Shown: positions 1 to 9,654, counted from the first letter of the stretch. The stretch is 64,000 nt of DNA from Halobacterium sp. CBA1132 (GCF_001485535.1 NZ_BCMZ01000001.1:2170001-2234000); one strand, 5' to 3'. Translations and numbers: made by a program. The notes: generated by a model from the letters alone, not told the origin.

Positions 1-585
1 GAGCGCCGTGGCAAGGGCGCCGCCATCACCGCGGGGTTCGAGGCGTTGGACACGGACGTCCTCGCGTTCGCGGACGACGACGGCGCCACGCCCGCCGCGT
101 CGCTGGCGCAGGTCGTCGCGCCCGTGCGTGACGGCGACGCGGACCTCGCGGTCGGGTCGCGCAGGCATCCCGACGCGGCCGTGACCGGCCACCAGACGCT
201 CGTGCGGCGCTTCCTCGGGGACGGGTTCGCGTGGCTCGCGCGCCGGTTCCTCGACGTCGACCTCTACGACTACCAGTGCGGCGCGAAAGCCATCACGGCC
301 GAGGGGTGGGAGAACGTCCGCGACCACCTCTACGAGGGCGGGTTCGCGTGGGACGTCGAACTCGTGGCGATGGCGGGCGCCCTCGACCTCCGCGTGCGGG
401 AAGTCCCAATCGAGTGGGAGGACCAGCCGGGGTCGACGGTGTCGCCGGTGGAGACGTCGATAGCATTGTTCCGCGCGCTGGTGGCGTCGCGCCACCGGTC
501 GAAGCTCCTGCGGGACAGCCAGCTACACGAAGCCATCGCGGCGCGCCGCGACGAACAGGCCGCGCTCGTCGAACAGCACCGATGA
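1..585 (+). CDS. Glycosyltransferase family 2, 5'-truncated by the window edge
   Basis: The reading frame is open from base 1, so the N-terminus lies outside the window; 194 codons remain. The visible part starts at a Lys-Gly-Ala-Ala motif followed by a DDD triad (LAFADDDGAT), the nucleotide-sugar and metal site of dolichol-phosphate mannosyl/glucosyltransferase-like GT2 enzymes. No C-terminal membrane segment follows the catalytic domain. Its stop codon overlaps the start of a GtrA-family membrane protein (ATGA), so the two are translationally coupled. This pairing is usual for enzymes that charge polyprenyl phosphate with sugar for N-glycosylation or surface polysaccharide. Substrate cannot be told from the sequence. 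Confidence 0.85.
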   Translation, partial: ERRGKGAAITAGFEALDTDVLAFADDDGATPAASLAQVVAPVRDGDADLAVGSRRHPDAAVTGHQTLVRRFLGDGFAWLARRFLDVDLYDYQCGAKAITAEGWENVRDHLYEGGFAWDVELVAMAGALDLRVREVPIEWEDQPGSTVSPVETSIALFRALVASRHRSKLLRDSQLHEAIAARRDEQAALVEQHR

Positions 586-1064
586 GCCGCGCCGACCGCG
601 TTCGCGAGGCGCTGCCCGACCGGCTCGCGGCGCTCGTCTCGACGGTGCGGTTCGGACAGTTCGTCTCCGTCGGCGCCGTCGGCGCCGTCTTCGACATCAC
701 GACCCTGGTCGTGCTCACCGAACTGTTCGGCGTGGCGGCGGCTGTCGCGAACGTCGTCAGCATCGAAACCGCGATTCTCGTGATGTTCGCGGTCAACGAG
801 CGCTGGACGTTCGCGGACCACGGCGATACCGACGCGCGCTCGGTCGGCCGGCGGCTGATTCGCTCCCACCTCGTCCGCGCGGGCGGGTCGACGCTGCAGT
901 ACGTGCTGTTCGTCGCGGTGTTCTACAACGTCGCCGTCGACCTCTCTGTCGCGGGCGTGGACCTCTGGCTGGTCGTCGTGAAAGGCGGCGCAATCGGCGT
1001 CGCGATGCTCGTGAACTACGTCTTCGAGAGTCTGTTCACGTGGCGCGTCCACGCCGACGAGTAA
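582..1064 (+). CDS. GtrA family membrane protein
   Basis: A 160-residue protein with four predicted hydrophobic segments after a short charged N-terminus; the opening VRFGQFVSVGAVGAVFDI is typical of GtrA proteins, proposed to flip polyprenyl-phosphate-linked sugars across the membrane. The ATG at 582 is chosen because it overlaps the stop of the upstream glycosyltransferase by four bases, which implies coupled translation. The gene ends 14 bp before the convergent antiporter gene. The role as partner of the GT2 enzyme is inferred from family and context. Confidence 0.85.
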   Translation: MSRADRVREALPDRLAALVSTVRFGQFVSVGAVGAVFDITTLVVLTELFGVAAAVANVVSIETAILVMFAVNERWTFADHGDTDARSVGRRLIRSHLVRAGGSTLQYVLFVAVFYNVAVDLSVAGVDLWLVVVKGGAIGVAMLVNYVFESLFTWRVHADE

Positions 1065-1078
1065 TCAGTAATCCGTCG

Positions 1079-2941
1079 TCAGTCGCGGGGGTGACACCAT
1101 TCGAGGGCCTCCCGGACCGATTCCTTCCGCCCGAGGAACGTGAGGTGGTCGCCGCGCTGGAGCGTGAACTCGCCCGCGGGCACCTGATTCTCGCCGTCGC
1201 GGCCGACGAGCGCGATGATGCAGCCGTTCGGGAGTTCCGTGTCTAGTTCTTCGATGGTCTTCCCGACGAGTTCCTCGGAGGTGACTTCGACCTCCTGCAC
1301 GTCGCCCGAGCGCCCGATTTCGGTCATCCAGTTGGCGAGCGCGGGCCGCTCGATGATGTTGTCGATGCCCCACGCGGTCGCCAGCGACGAGGAGACCGTG
1401 CGGACGCCGAGGTCCTCGAAGGCGTCGACGTTGTCCGGGTTGTTCGCCCGGGCGATGATGGTTTCGACGTCGAACTTCGAGTCCGCGAGCTGGGAGATCA
1501 GCAAGTTGGCGTCGTCGTCCCCAGTGGCGGCGACGACGATGCGGGCGTTCTCCGCGCCCGCGGACCGCAACTCGTCGGTGTCCGTGCCGTCGCCGTGGTG
1601 GACGGTGAACCCGTCGTTGCGCGTTCGTTCGACCATCTCTACGTCCTTCTCGACGAGGACGACGTTCTCACCGCGGTCTTCGAGGCGCTCACCGAGCGCC
1701 CGACCCACGGTGCCGCCGCCGACAATAATGACACGCATTGGAATTACATCAAGTGCTTGTGCGATGTGTCTTGCGAACCCACCCTCCAAGACGACGGTCA
1801 GCAGGATGGCGAGGAAGACGATGCCGACCAAGAGGCTGGCGGCTTCCTCCATCCCGCTGCTCTGGAGTTGGACCGCGAACAGCGTCGCGACCGACGCGGG
1901 GATGATGCCGCGCGGGCCGACGGCGCTCATGAACGTCCGCTCGGAGAGCGTGTAGCGGTCCCCTCGGGTGGAGAGGAAGACGCCCAGCGGCCGGATGACG
2001 AGCGCGATGAGGAAGACGACCGCGAGTCCGGCGACGCCGAGTTGGATGAGGTTGTCGAACGACAGCAGCGCGGCCAGTCCGATGAACACGAACGAGAGGA
2101 CGACCAGCGTCACGTCGCCCTTGAACGCCTCTATCTCCTCCTCGTAGGGGAGGTCGGCGTTCCCCAGCACCATGCCGGCGGTCGCGACGGCGGCGATGCC
2201 CGCTTCGCCGCGGAGGAAGTCGGCGGCGCCGTACGCGACGAGCGCGCCGGCGAGCACGATGAGACGGGCGTTCTGCGGCGCGTTCCCCCGCGAGAGGTCG
2301 ACGTGGCGGAGCAAGTACCAGACGATGCCCGCGACGGCGAGGCCGAAGAGGACGCCGATGCCCAGCCGAATCGTGAACTCCTCGACGATTTGCATCCGCG
2401 TGAGTCCGGGGTTGTTCACGACCTCGAAGACGACGATTGCGAGGATGGCCGCCGTGACGTCGTTGACGACGCCCTCGGTTTCGAGCGCGGCGGCGACGCG
2501 GTTGCGCACGGGCACGATGTCCAGAATCGGCGTGATGACCGTCGGCCCGGTGGCGACCAGCAGGCTGCCGACGAGGAACGCCATGTCCCAGTTCGCGTCG
2601 AGCAGGAACCGGACCGCCAGCGCGGTACCGACCAGCGAGATGGCGGCGCCAATCGTCGTGAGGCGTAACACCGCCCCCGGGGCCTCCCGGAGCTTCGGGA
2701 GCTTCAGGTGGAACGCGCCCTCAAAGACGATGATGGCGACGGAGAGCCCGACGATGCCGGACAGCGTCTCCGCGCCGCCGAACGTCTCCAGCGTGACGAC
2801 GCCCAACACCTCCGGGCCGACGAGAATCCCCGCGATGACGAGGAACAGCACGCTCGGCACTTGGAGGCGGTCTGCGATGACTTGTGACGCCACTCCGAGG
2901 GCGATAATCGTGGCGACCAGTGGAATGAGTTCGGAGCTCAC
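1079..2941 (-). CDS. CPA1-type cation:proton antiporter with C-terminal TrkA domains
   Basis: 620 residues. Residues 1 to about 395 form roughly a dozen membrane helices of the monovalent cation/H+ antiporter fold, with an EGVVND motif near 156-161 and ATGPTV near 130-135. A TrkA_N Rossmann domain starts at about 402 (GGGTVG) and a TrkA_C domain occupies about 540-615, so the protein probably senses nucleotides. Likely exports Na+ or K+ in exchange for protons, a central need in a salt-in halophile. It is the last gene of a minus-strand series (PiT permease, MBL hydrolase, acyl-CoA ligase), 91 bp after the ligase. The TGPT sequence where many relatives have TDPT may affect ion selectivity. 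Confidence 0.9.
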   Translation of the reverse strand: MSSELIPLVATIIALGVASQVIADRLQVPSVLFLVIAGILVGPEVLGVVTLETFGGAETLSGIVGLSVAIIVFEGAFHLKLPKLREAPGAVLRLTTIGAAISLVGTALAVRFLLDANWDMAFLVGSLLVATGPTVITPILDIVPVRNRVAAALETEGVVNDVTAAILAIVVFEVVNNPGLTRMQIVEEFTIRLGIGVLFGLAVAGIVWYLLRHVDLSRGNAPQNARLIVLAGALVAYGAADFLRGEAGIAAVATAGMVLGNADLPYEEEIEAFKGDVTLVVLSFVFIGLAALLSFDNLIQLGVAGLAVVFLIALVIRPLGVFLSTRGDRYTLSERTFMSAVGPRGIIPASVATLFAVQLQSSGMEEAASLLVGIVFLAILLTVVLEGGFARHIAQALDVIPMRVIIVGGGTVGRALGERLEDRGENVVLVEKDVEMVERTRNDGFTVHHGDGTDTDELRSAGAENARIVVAATGDDDANLLISQLADSKFDVETIIARANNPDNVDAFEDLGVRTVSSSLATAWGIDNIIERPALANWMTEIGRSGDVQEVEVTSEELVGKTIEELDTELPNGCIIALVGRDGENQVPAGEFTLQRGDHLTFLGRKESVREALEWCHPRD

Positions 2942-3032
2942 AGGAGCACCTCCAGTACCGGCATCGTCCCGTGATTCAGGGGCGCTCTCCTTAAAGCGCC
3001 CGGATGCCGGCAGCTACCCCCGACACCGCGAG

Positions 3033-4970
3033 CTACTCCGCGTAGATGTCGCCGATTTCGTCGGCGAACGCGTCGAGGATGTTGCGGCGTTTCTTCTTCA
3101 TCGTCGGCGTGAGCAGGTCGTTGTCCTCCGTGAACTCCGTGGGGACGAGCCGGAAGCGCTTGATCTGCTCGTAGTCCTCGAAGTTCTCGTTGACGGCGTC
3201 GACCTCCTGTTGGATACGGGCTTCGACGCGGCCGTTCCGACAGACGCCCGCTTTGTCCTCGGGCAGGTCGATGCCCTCGCTCTCGGCCCACTTGCGAATA
3301 GCGCCGAAGTCAGGGACGATGACCGCGGAGACGAACTTCCGGTTGTCGCCGACGACCATCGCCTGCTCGACCAGCGCGCTCGCAGCAAACGCGTCCTCGA
3401 TGGGGCCGGGCGCGACGTTCTTCCCGGTCGACAGCGTGAGAATCTGTTTCGCGCGTTCGAGGAAGCGAACGTAGTCGTCGTCGTGGAGTTCCACGACGTC
3501 GCCGGTGCGGAACCACTCCCGCCCTTCGATTTCGGTGAACGCCTGCTCGGTGGCGTCGTCGAGCCCCCAGTAGCCGTCGAAGACCTGCGGGCCGCGCACG
3601 AGCAGTTCGCCGGCGGCGCCGTCCGTGGCCGCGCGCTGCTCGGGGCTGGCGATGGTCTCGTCGACGCGAACCTCCGTGCCGACGACCGGCGGGCCGATAG
3701 TGCCGGTCTGAGGGGCTTCCAGCGGATTCACGCAGACGACCGGGCTGGTCTCGGTGAGCCCGTACCCCTCCAGAATCGGGAGACCCATGCCGTGGTAGAG
3801 CGCGCACAGTTCCGGGGACAGCGACCCGCCACCGGAGATGAAGAAGTCGATGTTGCCGCCGAGGGCGTCCCGCACCTGCTGGAAGACGAGTTTGTCCGCG
3901 ACGGCGTGTTTCGCGCGCAACACCAGTCCGGGGTCGTCGGTTTCGTACACCTCGCGGCCGACGTCGGTCGCCCACTCGAAGATGCGTTCTTTGGTGGGAG
4001 ACTCGGCGGCCTGCTCGCGGACGGCGGCGTAAATCTTCTCGTAGACCCGGGGGACGCTCGTGCCGACCGAGGGCTCGCACAGCGAGAAGTCCTCGCGGAG
4101 CGTGTCCGAGGACTCGGCGTAGCAGACGTGTGCGCCCGACGCGAACAGCAGGAAGTGCCCCGAGAGCCGTTCGAGGACGTGCGCCAGCGGGAGGAACGAG
4201 ACGACCCGAGTTTCGGCGGTGATAGCGGGGCGGCCGTCCTTGTCGGGTCGCGGGCCGAAGCGCTTGCGGCACTGGTTGACGTTCTCCCGGAAGTTCTCGT
4301 GGGTGAGCGCGACGCCCTTCGGCTTCCCGGTGGTGCCGGACGTGTAGATGAGGCTCGCGAGGTCGTCGTAGTCGGCGGCGTCGATCCACGACTCGTAGGT
4401 GTCGCGGTCGAAGGCCTCGCGGCCGCGTTCGTACACGTCCGAGAGCGGGATAGCGTCGTCGTCGGCGACGCGGTCCATCGTGACGACGAACTCCAAGTCG
4501 AGGTCGGCCTCCGCCTCGCGGACGCGTTCGAGTTCGGTCTCGCCCTCGACGACGACGCCGACCGCGTCGCTGTCGCCGAGGAGGTGTTTCACTTGCCGCG
4601 AACTGGAACTGGAGTAGACGGTGGTGACGGCGGCGCCGGCGGCGAGCGCGCCGAAGTCACACTGCGCCCACTCCATGCGAGTGTGCGCGAAGATGCCGAC
4701 GCGCTCGCCGGCCTCCACGCCGAGGTCGCGGAAGCCGGCCGCGAGGTTGCGGACAATGTCCCGCATCTCGCTGTACGTGATGTCGGCGAACTCGCCGTCG
4801 GGCGCTGGTGGCAGCACGTCGGGCGTGAGCGTGCGGTCGTAGACGCCGCCCTTGTATCCCTGCGCGGGGCGGTCTGCGTGTCGCTCCGCGGCGTCCTCGA
4901 ACATGCGGGCGAGGGTGGTCTGACCGGTGACCTCGTCCTCGTAGTCCCGTTCCGCCTCGCGGAAGTTCAT
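3033..4970 (-). CDS. Long-chain acyl-CoA synthetase (AMP-forming)
   Basis: 645 residues, ANL superfamily. The P-loop-like A3 motif YTSGTTGKPKG is at 209-219, GYGLTETSP at 402-410, the RTGD aspartate motif at 488-491 and the hinge region with GKNVAP at about 516-521. It would activate fatty or other carboxylic acids to acyl-CoA through an acyl-adenylate. Length fits long-chain acyl-CoA synthetases of haloarchaea. It follows the MBL hydrolase gene with a 5-bp gap, so the two are very likely co-transcribed, suggesting a thioester-related role for the hydrolase. Chain length preference is not visible. Confidence 0.92.
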   Translation of the reverse strand: MNFREAERDYEDEVTGQTTLARMFEDAAERHADRPAQGYKGGVYDRTLTPDVLPPAPDGEFADITYSEMRDIVRNLAAGFRDLGVEAGERVGIFAHTRMEWAQCDFGALAAGAAVTTVYSSSSSRQVKHLLGDSDAVGVVVEGETELERVREAEADLDLEFVVTMDRVADDDAIPLSDVYERGREAFDRDTYESWIDAADYDDLASLIYTSGTTGKPKGVALTHENFRENVNQCRKRFGPRPDKDGRPAITAETRVVSFLPLAHVLERLSGHFLLFASGAHVCYAESSDTLREDFSLCEPSVGTSVPRVYEKIYAAVREQAAESPTKERIFEWATDVGREVYETDDPGLVLRAKHAVADKLVFQQVRDALGGNIDFFISGGGSLSPELCALYHGMGLPILEGYGLTETSPVVCVNPLEAPQTGTIGPPVVGTEVRVDETIASPEQRAATDGAAGELLVRGPQVFDGYWGLDDATEQAFTEIEGREWFRTGDVVELHDDDYVRFLERAKQILTLSTGKNVAPGPIEDAFAASALVEQAMVVGDNRKFVSAVIVPDFGAIRKWAESEGIDLPEDKAGVCRNGRVEARIQQEVDAVNENFEDYEQIKRFRLVPTEFTEDNDLLTPTMKKKRRNILDAFADEIGDIYAE

Positions 4971-4975
4971 ACGCC

Positions 4976-5890
4976 CTAATGGGTCTCCCGGGTCTTAAGG
5001 TAGTGGAGAACTCCACGAACGTTCATTTTAGTTTCCGCTTCGGCCTTGTGGTCGCCCCAGACCTGCCAGACCTCGTTCGTACCGGCGAGGTGGTCGGCGG
5101 CGGCTTCCTCGCTGCCGCGCTCGACGACCTCCCGCTCGACGGTCTCGACCCACTCCCGCAGCACTTGCTCGTACTGGCGGAGGACCGCGTCGACGTCGTC
5201 CGGCCCCGGGCCGAAGTGCGCATACAGCAGGATGTCCGGGTCGAGGCGCCGAATCAGTTCGGCATCGGTGACGCACTGTTCGAGGTCGAAGTTCGGCGGC
5301 GGGCTCGTCTCCCGCACGCGGTCCTGCTCGGGGACCCAGATGCCGGCGGCGTCCGCGGTGAAGACGGCGTCGTCGGCGTGGTCCTCGAAGACGACCTGGT
5401 GGGGAGCGTGCCCGGGCGCGTGGTGCGCGGTCAGTTCCCGCGACCCGAGGTCGACGGTGTCGCCGTCCTCGAGTTCGACGACGCGGTCCTCGGGGACGGG
5501 TTCGGGTTCGACGTAATACTGCCACTGGTCGCCGACCGCCTCCTTGGTGCCCTCGACGAGCCGCGAGGGGTCGACGAGGTGGCGCGCGCCGATTTCGTGG
5601 ACGTAGACGTCCGCGTTCGGGCACTCCTCGGCGATGAATCCCGCGCCGCCCGCGTGGTCGAGGTGGACGTGCGTGACCAGAATCGCTTCGAGGTCCTCGC
5701 GCTCGATACCGCACTCCGCGAGGGCGTCGAGGACGCGCTCGTAGTTCGTGCCGATGCCGGTGTCGACGATTGCCGGGCGGTCGGCGTCGACGACGTAGAC
5801 GGAGCCGTACTCGCCGGTGTCGTACATGCCGGTGTCGACGTACGAGATGTCACTACACTGTTCGACGTCGAAAACGTCGCCGGGTGCCAT
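4976..5890 (-). CDS. MBL-fold metallo-hydrolase
   Basis: 304 residues with the metallo-beta-lactamase HxHxDH signature (THVHLDHAGG) and downstream His and Asp ligands (HHAPGHAP, AHFGPG). The start at 5890 (MAPGDVF) is preferred over an in-frame ATG 27 bp upstream because homology-like sequence begins here. It sits 5 bp before the acyl-CoA ligase gene and 46 bp after the phosphate permease gene on the same strand. A thioesterase or glyoxalase-II-like activity is possible but unproven; the fold is clear, the substrate is not. Confidence 0.88.
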   Translation of the reverse strand: MAPGDVFDVEQCSDISYVDTGMYDTGEYGSVYVVDADRPAIVDTGIGTNYERVLDALAECGIEREDLEAILVTHVHLDHAGGAGFIAEECPNADVYVHEIGARHLVDPSRLVEGTKEAVGDQWQYYVEPEPVPEDRVVELEDGDTVDLGSRELTAHHAPGHAPHQVVFEDHADDAVFTADAAGIWVPEQDRVRETSPPPNFDLEQCVTDAELIRRLDPDILLYAHFGPGPDDVDAVLRQYEQVLREWVETVEREVVERGSEEAAADHLAGTNEVWQVWGDHKAEAETKMNVRGVLHYLKTRETH

Positions 5891-5936
5891 ACAGAGAGTG
5901 GGGCGGCCCGCACGCAAAAGATTTCGCGTGCGTGAG

Positions 5937-7112
5937 TCACGGCGTTCCCGCGACCGGCAGCGCGGAGAACGCCAGATACGACAGGACGGTGGCGGCGCTC
6001 GGGCCGAGAATCCAGAAGGAGACGAAGCGTGCGACCGTCGAGGAGTCGAACAGCGCCGCCGCGTCCCCGAGGTCGTCGTCGGGCGCCCCGCCGATTTCGC
6101 TGACGCCGTCGTCCGCGCCGACGGCCACCGCGCTCACGGAGACGCCACCCTCGACGTCGCCACGCGCGAGGTCCGCAGCGGTCGCGGTACGCGACGCGCG
6201 CCCCCAGCCGAGGCCGACGATGGTCATGACCGTCGAGAGCGCGAGGCTGATTGGGATGCCGAGCCACGACGCGGCGGTCGTAATCGTCGCCGCGACCACC
6301 GTCACGACCATCGCCGCCAGCAGCGGGAGGTCCGTGAGTTCGCTCCCGACCGACGCCATCGTGCGGCGCGCGATGGTGAACGCGCCGACGCCGATGGCCG
6401 CCGCCGCGAGCACGACCGCCGGTCCGGGGTCGAGGAGGCCGCCGCCGACCAGCGGCGCAACCGCGTTCGCGACGTTGCTCGCTCCCGCGGAGAACGACAT
6501 GTAGCACGCGACGACGACGACGAGCGCGGTGCTGGCGACCTCCCGGGGCGTCGTCCCGGGACCGAGCGCGGGCACTGGCAGCGCGCCGGAGCGGTCGAGG
6601 ACGACGAGCGCGCCGTCGGACTGCTCGATGGCGACCGCTCGCTGCAGGCGGACGTAGAGGTAGCGTCCGACGACCGCGCCACACCAGAAGCCGGCGACGG
6701 GCGCGACCAGCCACCAGACGACGATTTCCCCGAGCACCGCCCAGTCGAGGGTGTGCGTCGCGATGCCGAGGCCGGCGATGGCGCCGACGGCCGTCATCGA
6801 CGTCGAGATGGGGACGCCGTAGCCGTTCGCCACCGCCATCCCGAGACCGATGAACGCGAGTACGACGATGCTGGCTTCGAGCGTGAACGCGCTCGGCGCG
6901 ACGATGCCGCTGCCGAGCGTCTCGACGACGTTCCGGCCGACCGTCCACCCGCCCAGCAGCACGAAGACGCTCATCAGCGCCGCTGCTGTGGTCTTCTTCG
7001 TGACACCCGCGCCGACCGCGGGGCCCCACGCGACACCGGTCGACGACCCGCCGACGTTGAATCCGACGAACGCCGCGGCGGCGAGGCCGACGAACAGGAG
7101 CGCCGAACTCAT
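5937..7112 (-). CDS. PiT-family inorganic phosphate transporter
   Basis: 391 residues, mostly hydrophobic, with the two-fold repeated PiT signature: an N-terminal GFNVGGSSTGVAWGPAVGAG segment and a C-terminal half containing FSAGASNVANAVAPLVGGG, the Asn-rich substrate loop of the family. A soluble acidic segment lies near the C-terminus. PiT proteins import phosphate with Na+ or H+. The ATG at 7112 is chosen because the family sequence begins there. It is divergent from serS across a 120-bp promoter region and first in the minus-strand series that leads to the antiporter. Confidence 0.9.
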   Translation of the reverse strand: MSSALLFVGLAAAAFVGFNVGGSSTGVAWGPAVGAGVTKKTTAAALMSVFVLLGGWTVGRNVVETLGSGIVAPSAFTLEASIVVLAFIGLGMAVANGYGVPISTSMTAVGAIAGLGIATHTLDWAVLGEIVVWWLVAPVAGFWCGAVVGRYLYVRLQRAVAIEQSDGALVVLDRSGALPVPALGPGTTPREVASTALVVVVACYMSFSAGASNVANAVAPLVGGGLLDPGPAVVLAAAAIGVGAFTIARRTMASVGSELTDLPLLAAMVVTVVAATITTAASWLGIPISLALSTVMTIVGLGWGRASRTATAADLARGDVEGGVSVSAVAVGADDGVSEIGGAPDDDLGDAAALFDSSTVARFVSFWILGPSAATVLSYLAFSALPVAGTP

Positions 7113-7232
7113 GTGGCGTTGCGTACGCGACTGGGTGTGGTATAGATTCGGGATAGCGCAGCGACGCGCGGCGTGTGAGCGGCTGCCGGGGATGCGATAC
7201 GTTCTTGCCGCCGCCCCCGCAAACTCGGGCAA

Positions 7233-8612
7233 ATGCTGAGCAGACAGTACGTCCGCGAACACCCCGAGGAGGTCCGCGAGGCCCTACAGAAGAAGGGCGT
7301 GGACGCGGACCTCGACCGGATTCTGGAAGTCGACGAGGAGTGGCGGGAACTCAAAGCCCGCGGCGACGAACTCCGCCACGAGCGCAACGAGGTCTCCTCG
7401 AAAATCGGCGAACTCAAACAGGAAGGCAACGAGGAGGCGGCCGAGGAAGCCATCGAGCGCTCGCAGGAACTCAAGGACGAACTCGAAGACGTCGAGGCGC
7501 GCGCGGACGAACTCGAAACCGAACTGGAGCGCAAACTGCTCACGCTCCCGATGGTCCCCCACGAAGACGTGCCCGTGGGCGTCGACGAGTCCGACAACGT
7601 CGAGCGCCGCCGCGAGGGCTTCGACGACCTCCGCGACCTCCCCGAGGCGGTGACGCCCCACTACGACCTCGGCGAGGAACTGGACATCCTGGACTTCGAG
7701 CGCGGCGCGAAGGTCTCGGGCGGCGGCTTCTACTTCGCGAAGGGCGCTGGCGCGCGCCTCGAACACGCGCTCGTGCAGTTCATGCTCGACGTCCACCGCG
7801 AGCAGGGCTACGAGGACGTCTTCCCGCCGATTCCCGTGAACTCGAAGTCGATGGAGGGGACCGGCCAGTTCCCGAAGTTCGTCGAGGACGCCTACCGCAT
7901 CGGCGACGTCAACGAAGCCGACTACGAGGACGACGACCTCTGGCTGCTCCCCACGGCGGAGGTCCCGGTGACGAACATGTACCGCGACGAGATTCTGCTC
8001 AGCGACGACCTCCCGCACAAGGTGCAGGCGTACTCGCCGAACTTCCGCCGGGAGGCCGGCGAGCACGGCACCGAGACCCGCGGCATCGTGCGCGTCCACC
8101 AGTTCAACAAGGTGGAGATGGTGAACTTCGTCGAACCCGAGAACAGCGACGAGCGCTTCGAAGGCCTCGTCGACGAGGCCGAAGAAGTGCTGCGCCGCCT
8201 CGACCTCCCCTACCGGATTCTGGAGATGTGTACGGGCGACCTCGGGTTCACGCAGGCGAAGAAGTACGACGTCGAGGTCTGGGCGCCCGGCGACGACATG
8301 GACGACGGCCCCGAGGAGGGCGGCCGCTGGCTGGAAGTCTCGTCGGTGTCGAACTTCGAGGACTTCCAAGCCCGGCGCGCGGGCATCCAGTACCGCCCCG
8401 AGCGCCACGAGAGCGCGGAGTACCTCCACACGCTGAACGGGTCGGGGCTCGCCGTCCCGCGCGTGCTCGTCGCCGTCCTCGAATACTACCAGAACGACGA
8501 CGGCACCGTCGACGTGCCCGAGGCGCTCCAGCCGTACATGAACGGCCAGGAAGTCGTCGAGGGGTCGCGGAAAGTCGGCGAGTCGGCGCTCGGCGCGGGC
8601 GACCGCGAGTAG
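7233..8612 (+). CDS. serS: Seryl-tRNA synthetase
   Basis: 459 residues, class II synthetase of the common bacterial/haloarchaeal type, not the rare methanogen form. Residues 30-100 make the long antiparallel coiled-coil arm that recognises the tRNA-Ser variable arm. Motif 2 (FRREAG) is at 271-276 and motif 3 (NGSGLAVPR) at about 402-410, with the HTLNGSG serine/ATP pocket. An acidic insert (DDMDDGPEEGG) near 355-365 reflects halophilic adaptation. Single gene with its own promoter, divergent from the phosphate permease. It charges the tRNA-Ser(GGA) encoded at 29.5 kb, among others. Confidence 0.97.
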   Translation: MLSRQYVREHPEEVREALQKKGVDADLDRILEVDEEWRELKARGDELRHERNEVSSKIGELKQEGNEEAAEEAIERSQELKDELEDVEARADELETELERKLLTLPMVPHEDVPVGVDESDNVERRREGFDDLRDLPEAVTPHYDLGEELDILDFERGAKVSGGGFYFAKGAGARLEHALVQFMLDVHREQGYEDVFPPIPVNSKSMEGTGQFPKFVEDAYRIGDVNEADYEDDDLWLLPTAEVPVTNMYRDEILLSDDLPHKVQAYSPNFRREAGEHGTETRGIVRVHQFNKVEMVNFVEPENSDERFEGLVDEAEEVLRRLDLPYRILEMCTGDLGFTQAKKYDVEVWAPGDDMDDGPEEGGRWLEVSSVSNFEDFQARRAGIQYRPERHESAEYLHTLNGSGLAVPRVLVAVLEYYQNDDGTVDVPEALQPYMNGQEVVEGSRKVGESALGAGDRE

Positions 8613-8685
8613 GTCGGCGAGTAGGCTTTTCCTCGTTCGCTCCGACCCGTCGCGTATGCACGCGACCACGCGGAGGTGCGAGTGA

Positions 8686-9654
8686 ATGGTGGACCTCGGG
8701 TACACGCTCTCCAGCGAGGAGCACGAACCGAACGACCTCGTCGAGCACGCCGCGCGCGCGGAGGACGCGGGGTTCGACTTCCTCTCGATCTCGGACCACT
8801 TCCACCCGTGGGTGAGCCAGCAGGGCGAGAGCGGGTTCGTCTGGTCGACGCTCGGCGGCGTCGCGCACGCCACCGACGACATCCCGGTTGGCGTCGGCGT
8901 CGTCTGCCCTATCATGCGCTACCACCCCGCCATCGTCGCGCAGGCGTCGGCGTCGGTGGCGTCGATGCTCGACGGCCGGTTCTTCCTCGGCGTCGGCACG
9001 GGCGAACTGCTCAACGAGCATATCGTCGGCGAGCACTGGCCCGAACACGCCGTCCGCCTCGACATGCTCGAAGAGGCCGTCGAAATCATCCGGAAACTCT
9101 GGGCGGGCGGCCAGCGAAGCTACCACGGCGAGCACTTCACCGTCGAGAACGCGCGACTGTTCACGCGCCCCGAGGAGACCCCGCCGATTGTCGTGTCCGC
9201 GTACGGCCCCGCGACGGCGAAGCGCGCCGCCGAAATCGGGGACGGCTTCTGGTCGGTCGGCCCGCAGGACGCGGTTCGGAGGTGGGAAGAACACGGCGGC
9301 GAAGGCCCCCGGTACACGCAGTTGAGCGTCTGTTACGCCGACAGCGAGGCCGAAGCAATCGAGACAGCCTACGAGTGGTGGCCCAACACCGCGCTCCCGG
9401 GCGAACTCGCCTCGCAGTTGCCGACGACCGCGCACTTCGAGCAGGCCTGCGAGATGGTCACCAGAGACGACATCAGGGAGTCCGGGCTCGTTACCAGTCC
9501 CGACCCCGAGGCTCACGTCGCCGCCCTCGAGAATGCGGTGGACGCGGGCTACGACCGCGTGTACGTCCACCAGGTCGGCCCCGACCAGGAGGGATTCTTC
9601 GAGTTCTACGAGGAAGAGGTGCTGCCGGCCGTCGAGTCGATATCTCCGGCGTAA
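8686..9654 (+). CDS. F420-dependent LLM-class oxidoreductase
   Basis: 322 residues, luciferase-like TIM barrel. The N-terminal SISDHFHPW motif and the VGTGELLNEH segment resemble the subgroup that includes F420-dependent glucose-6-phosphate dehydrogenase and related haloarchaeal enzymes. It would use reduced or oxidised coenzyme F420 as hydride carrier in the cytoplasm. ATG at 8686 follows serS by 73 bp on the same strand. Its last 49 bp overlap the end of the convergent NTF2-like gene. The organic substrate is not predictable. Confidence 0.87.
   Translation: MVDLGYTLSSEEHEPNDLVEHAARAEDAGFDFLSISDHFHPWVSQQGESGFVWSTLGGVAHATDDIPVGVGVVCPIMRYHPAIVAQASASVASMLDGRFFLGVGTGELLNEHIVGEHWPEHAVRLDMLEEAVEIIRKLWAGGQRSYHGEHFTVENARLFTRPEETPPIVVSAYGPATAKRAAEIGDGFWSVGPQDAVRRWEEHGGEGPRYTQLSVCYADSEAEAIETAYEWWPNTALPGELASQLPTTAHFEQACEMVTRDDIRESGLVTSPDPEAHVAALENAVDAGYDRVYVHQVGPDQEGFFEFYEEEVLPAVESISPA

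Noticed and set aside
2172-4979. Plus-strand ORF of 935 codons opposite the antiporter and acyl-CoA ligase genes
   Set aside because: It is a shadow of two clear minus-strand genes; high GC removes stop codons from the other frames. No family features.
5431-7029. Minus-strand ORF of 532 codons
   Set aside because: Out-of-frame reading of the PiT and MBL genes, which are well supported.
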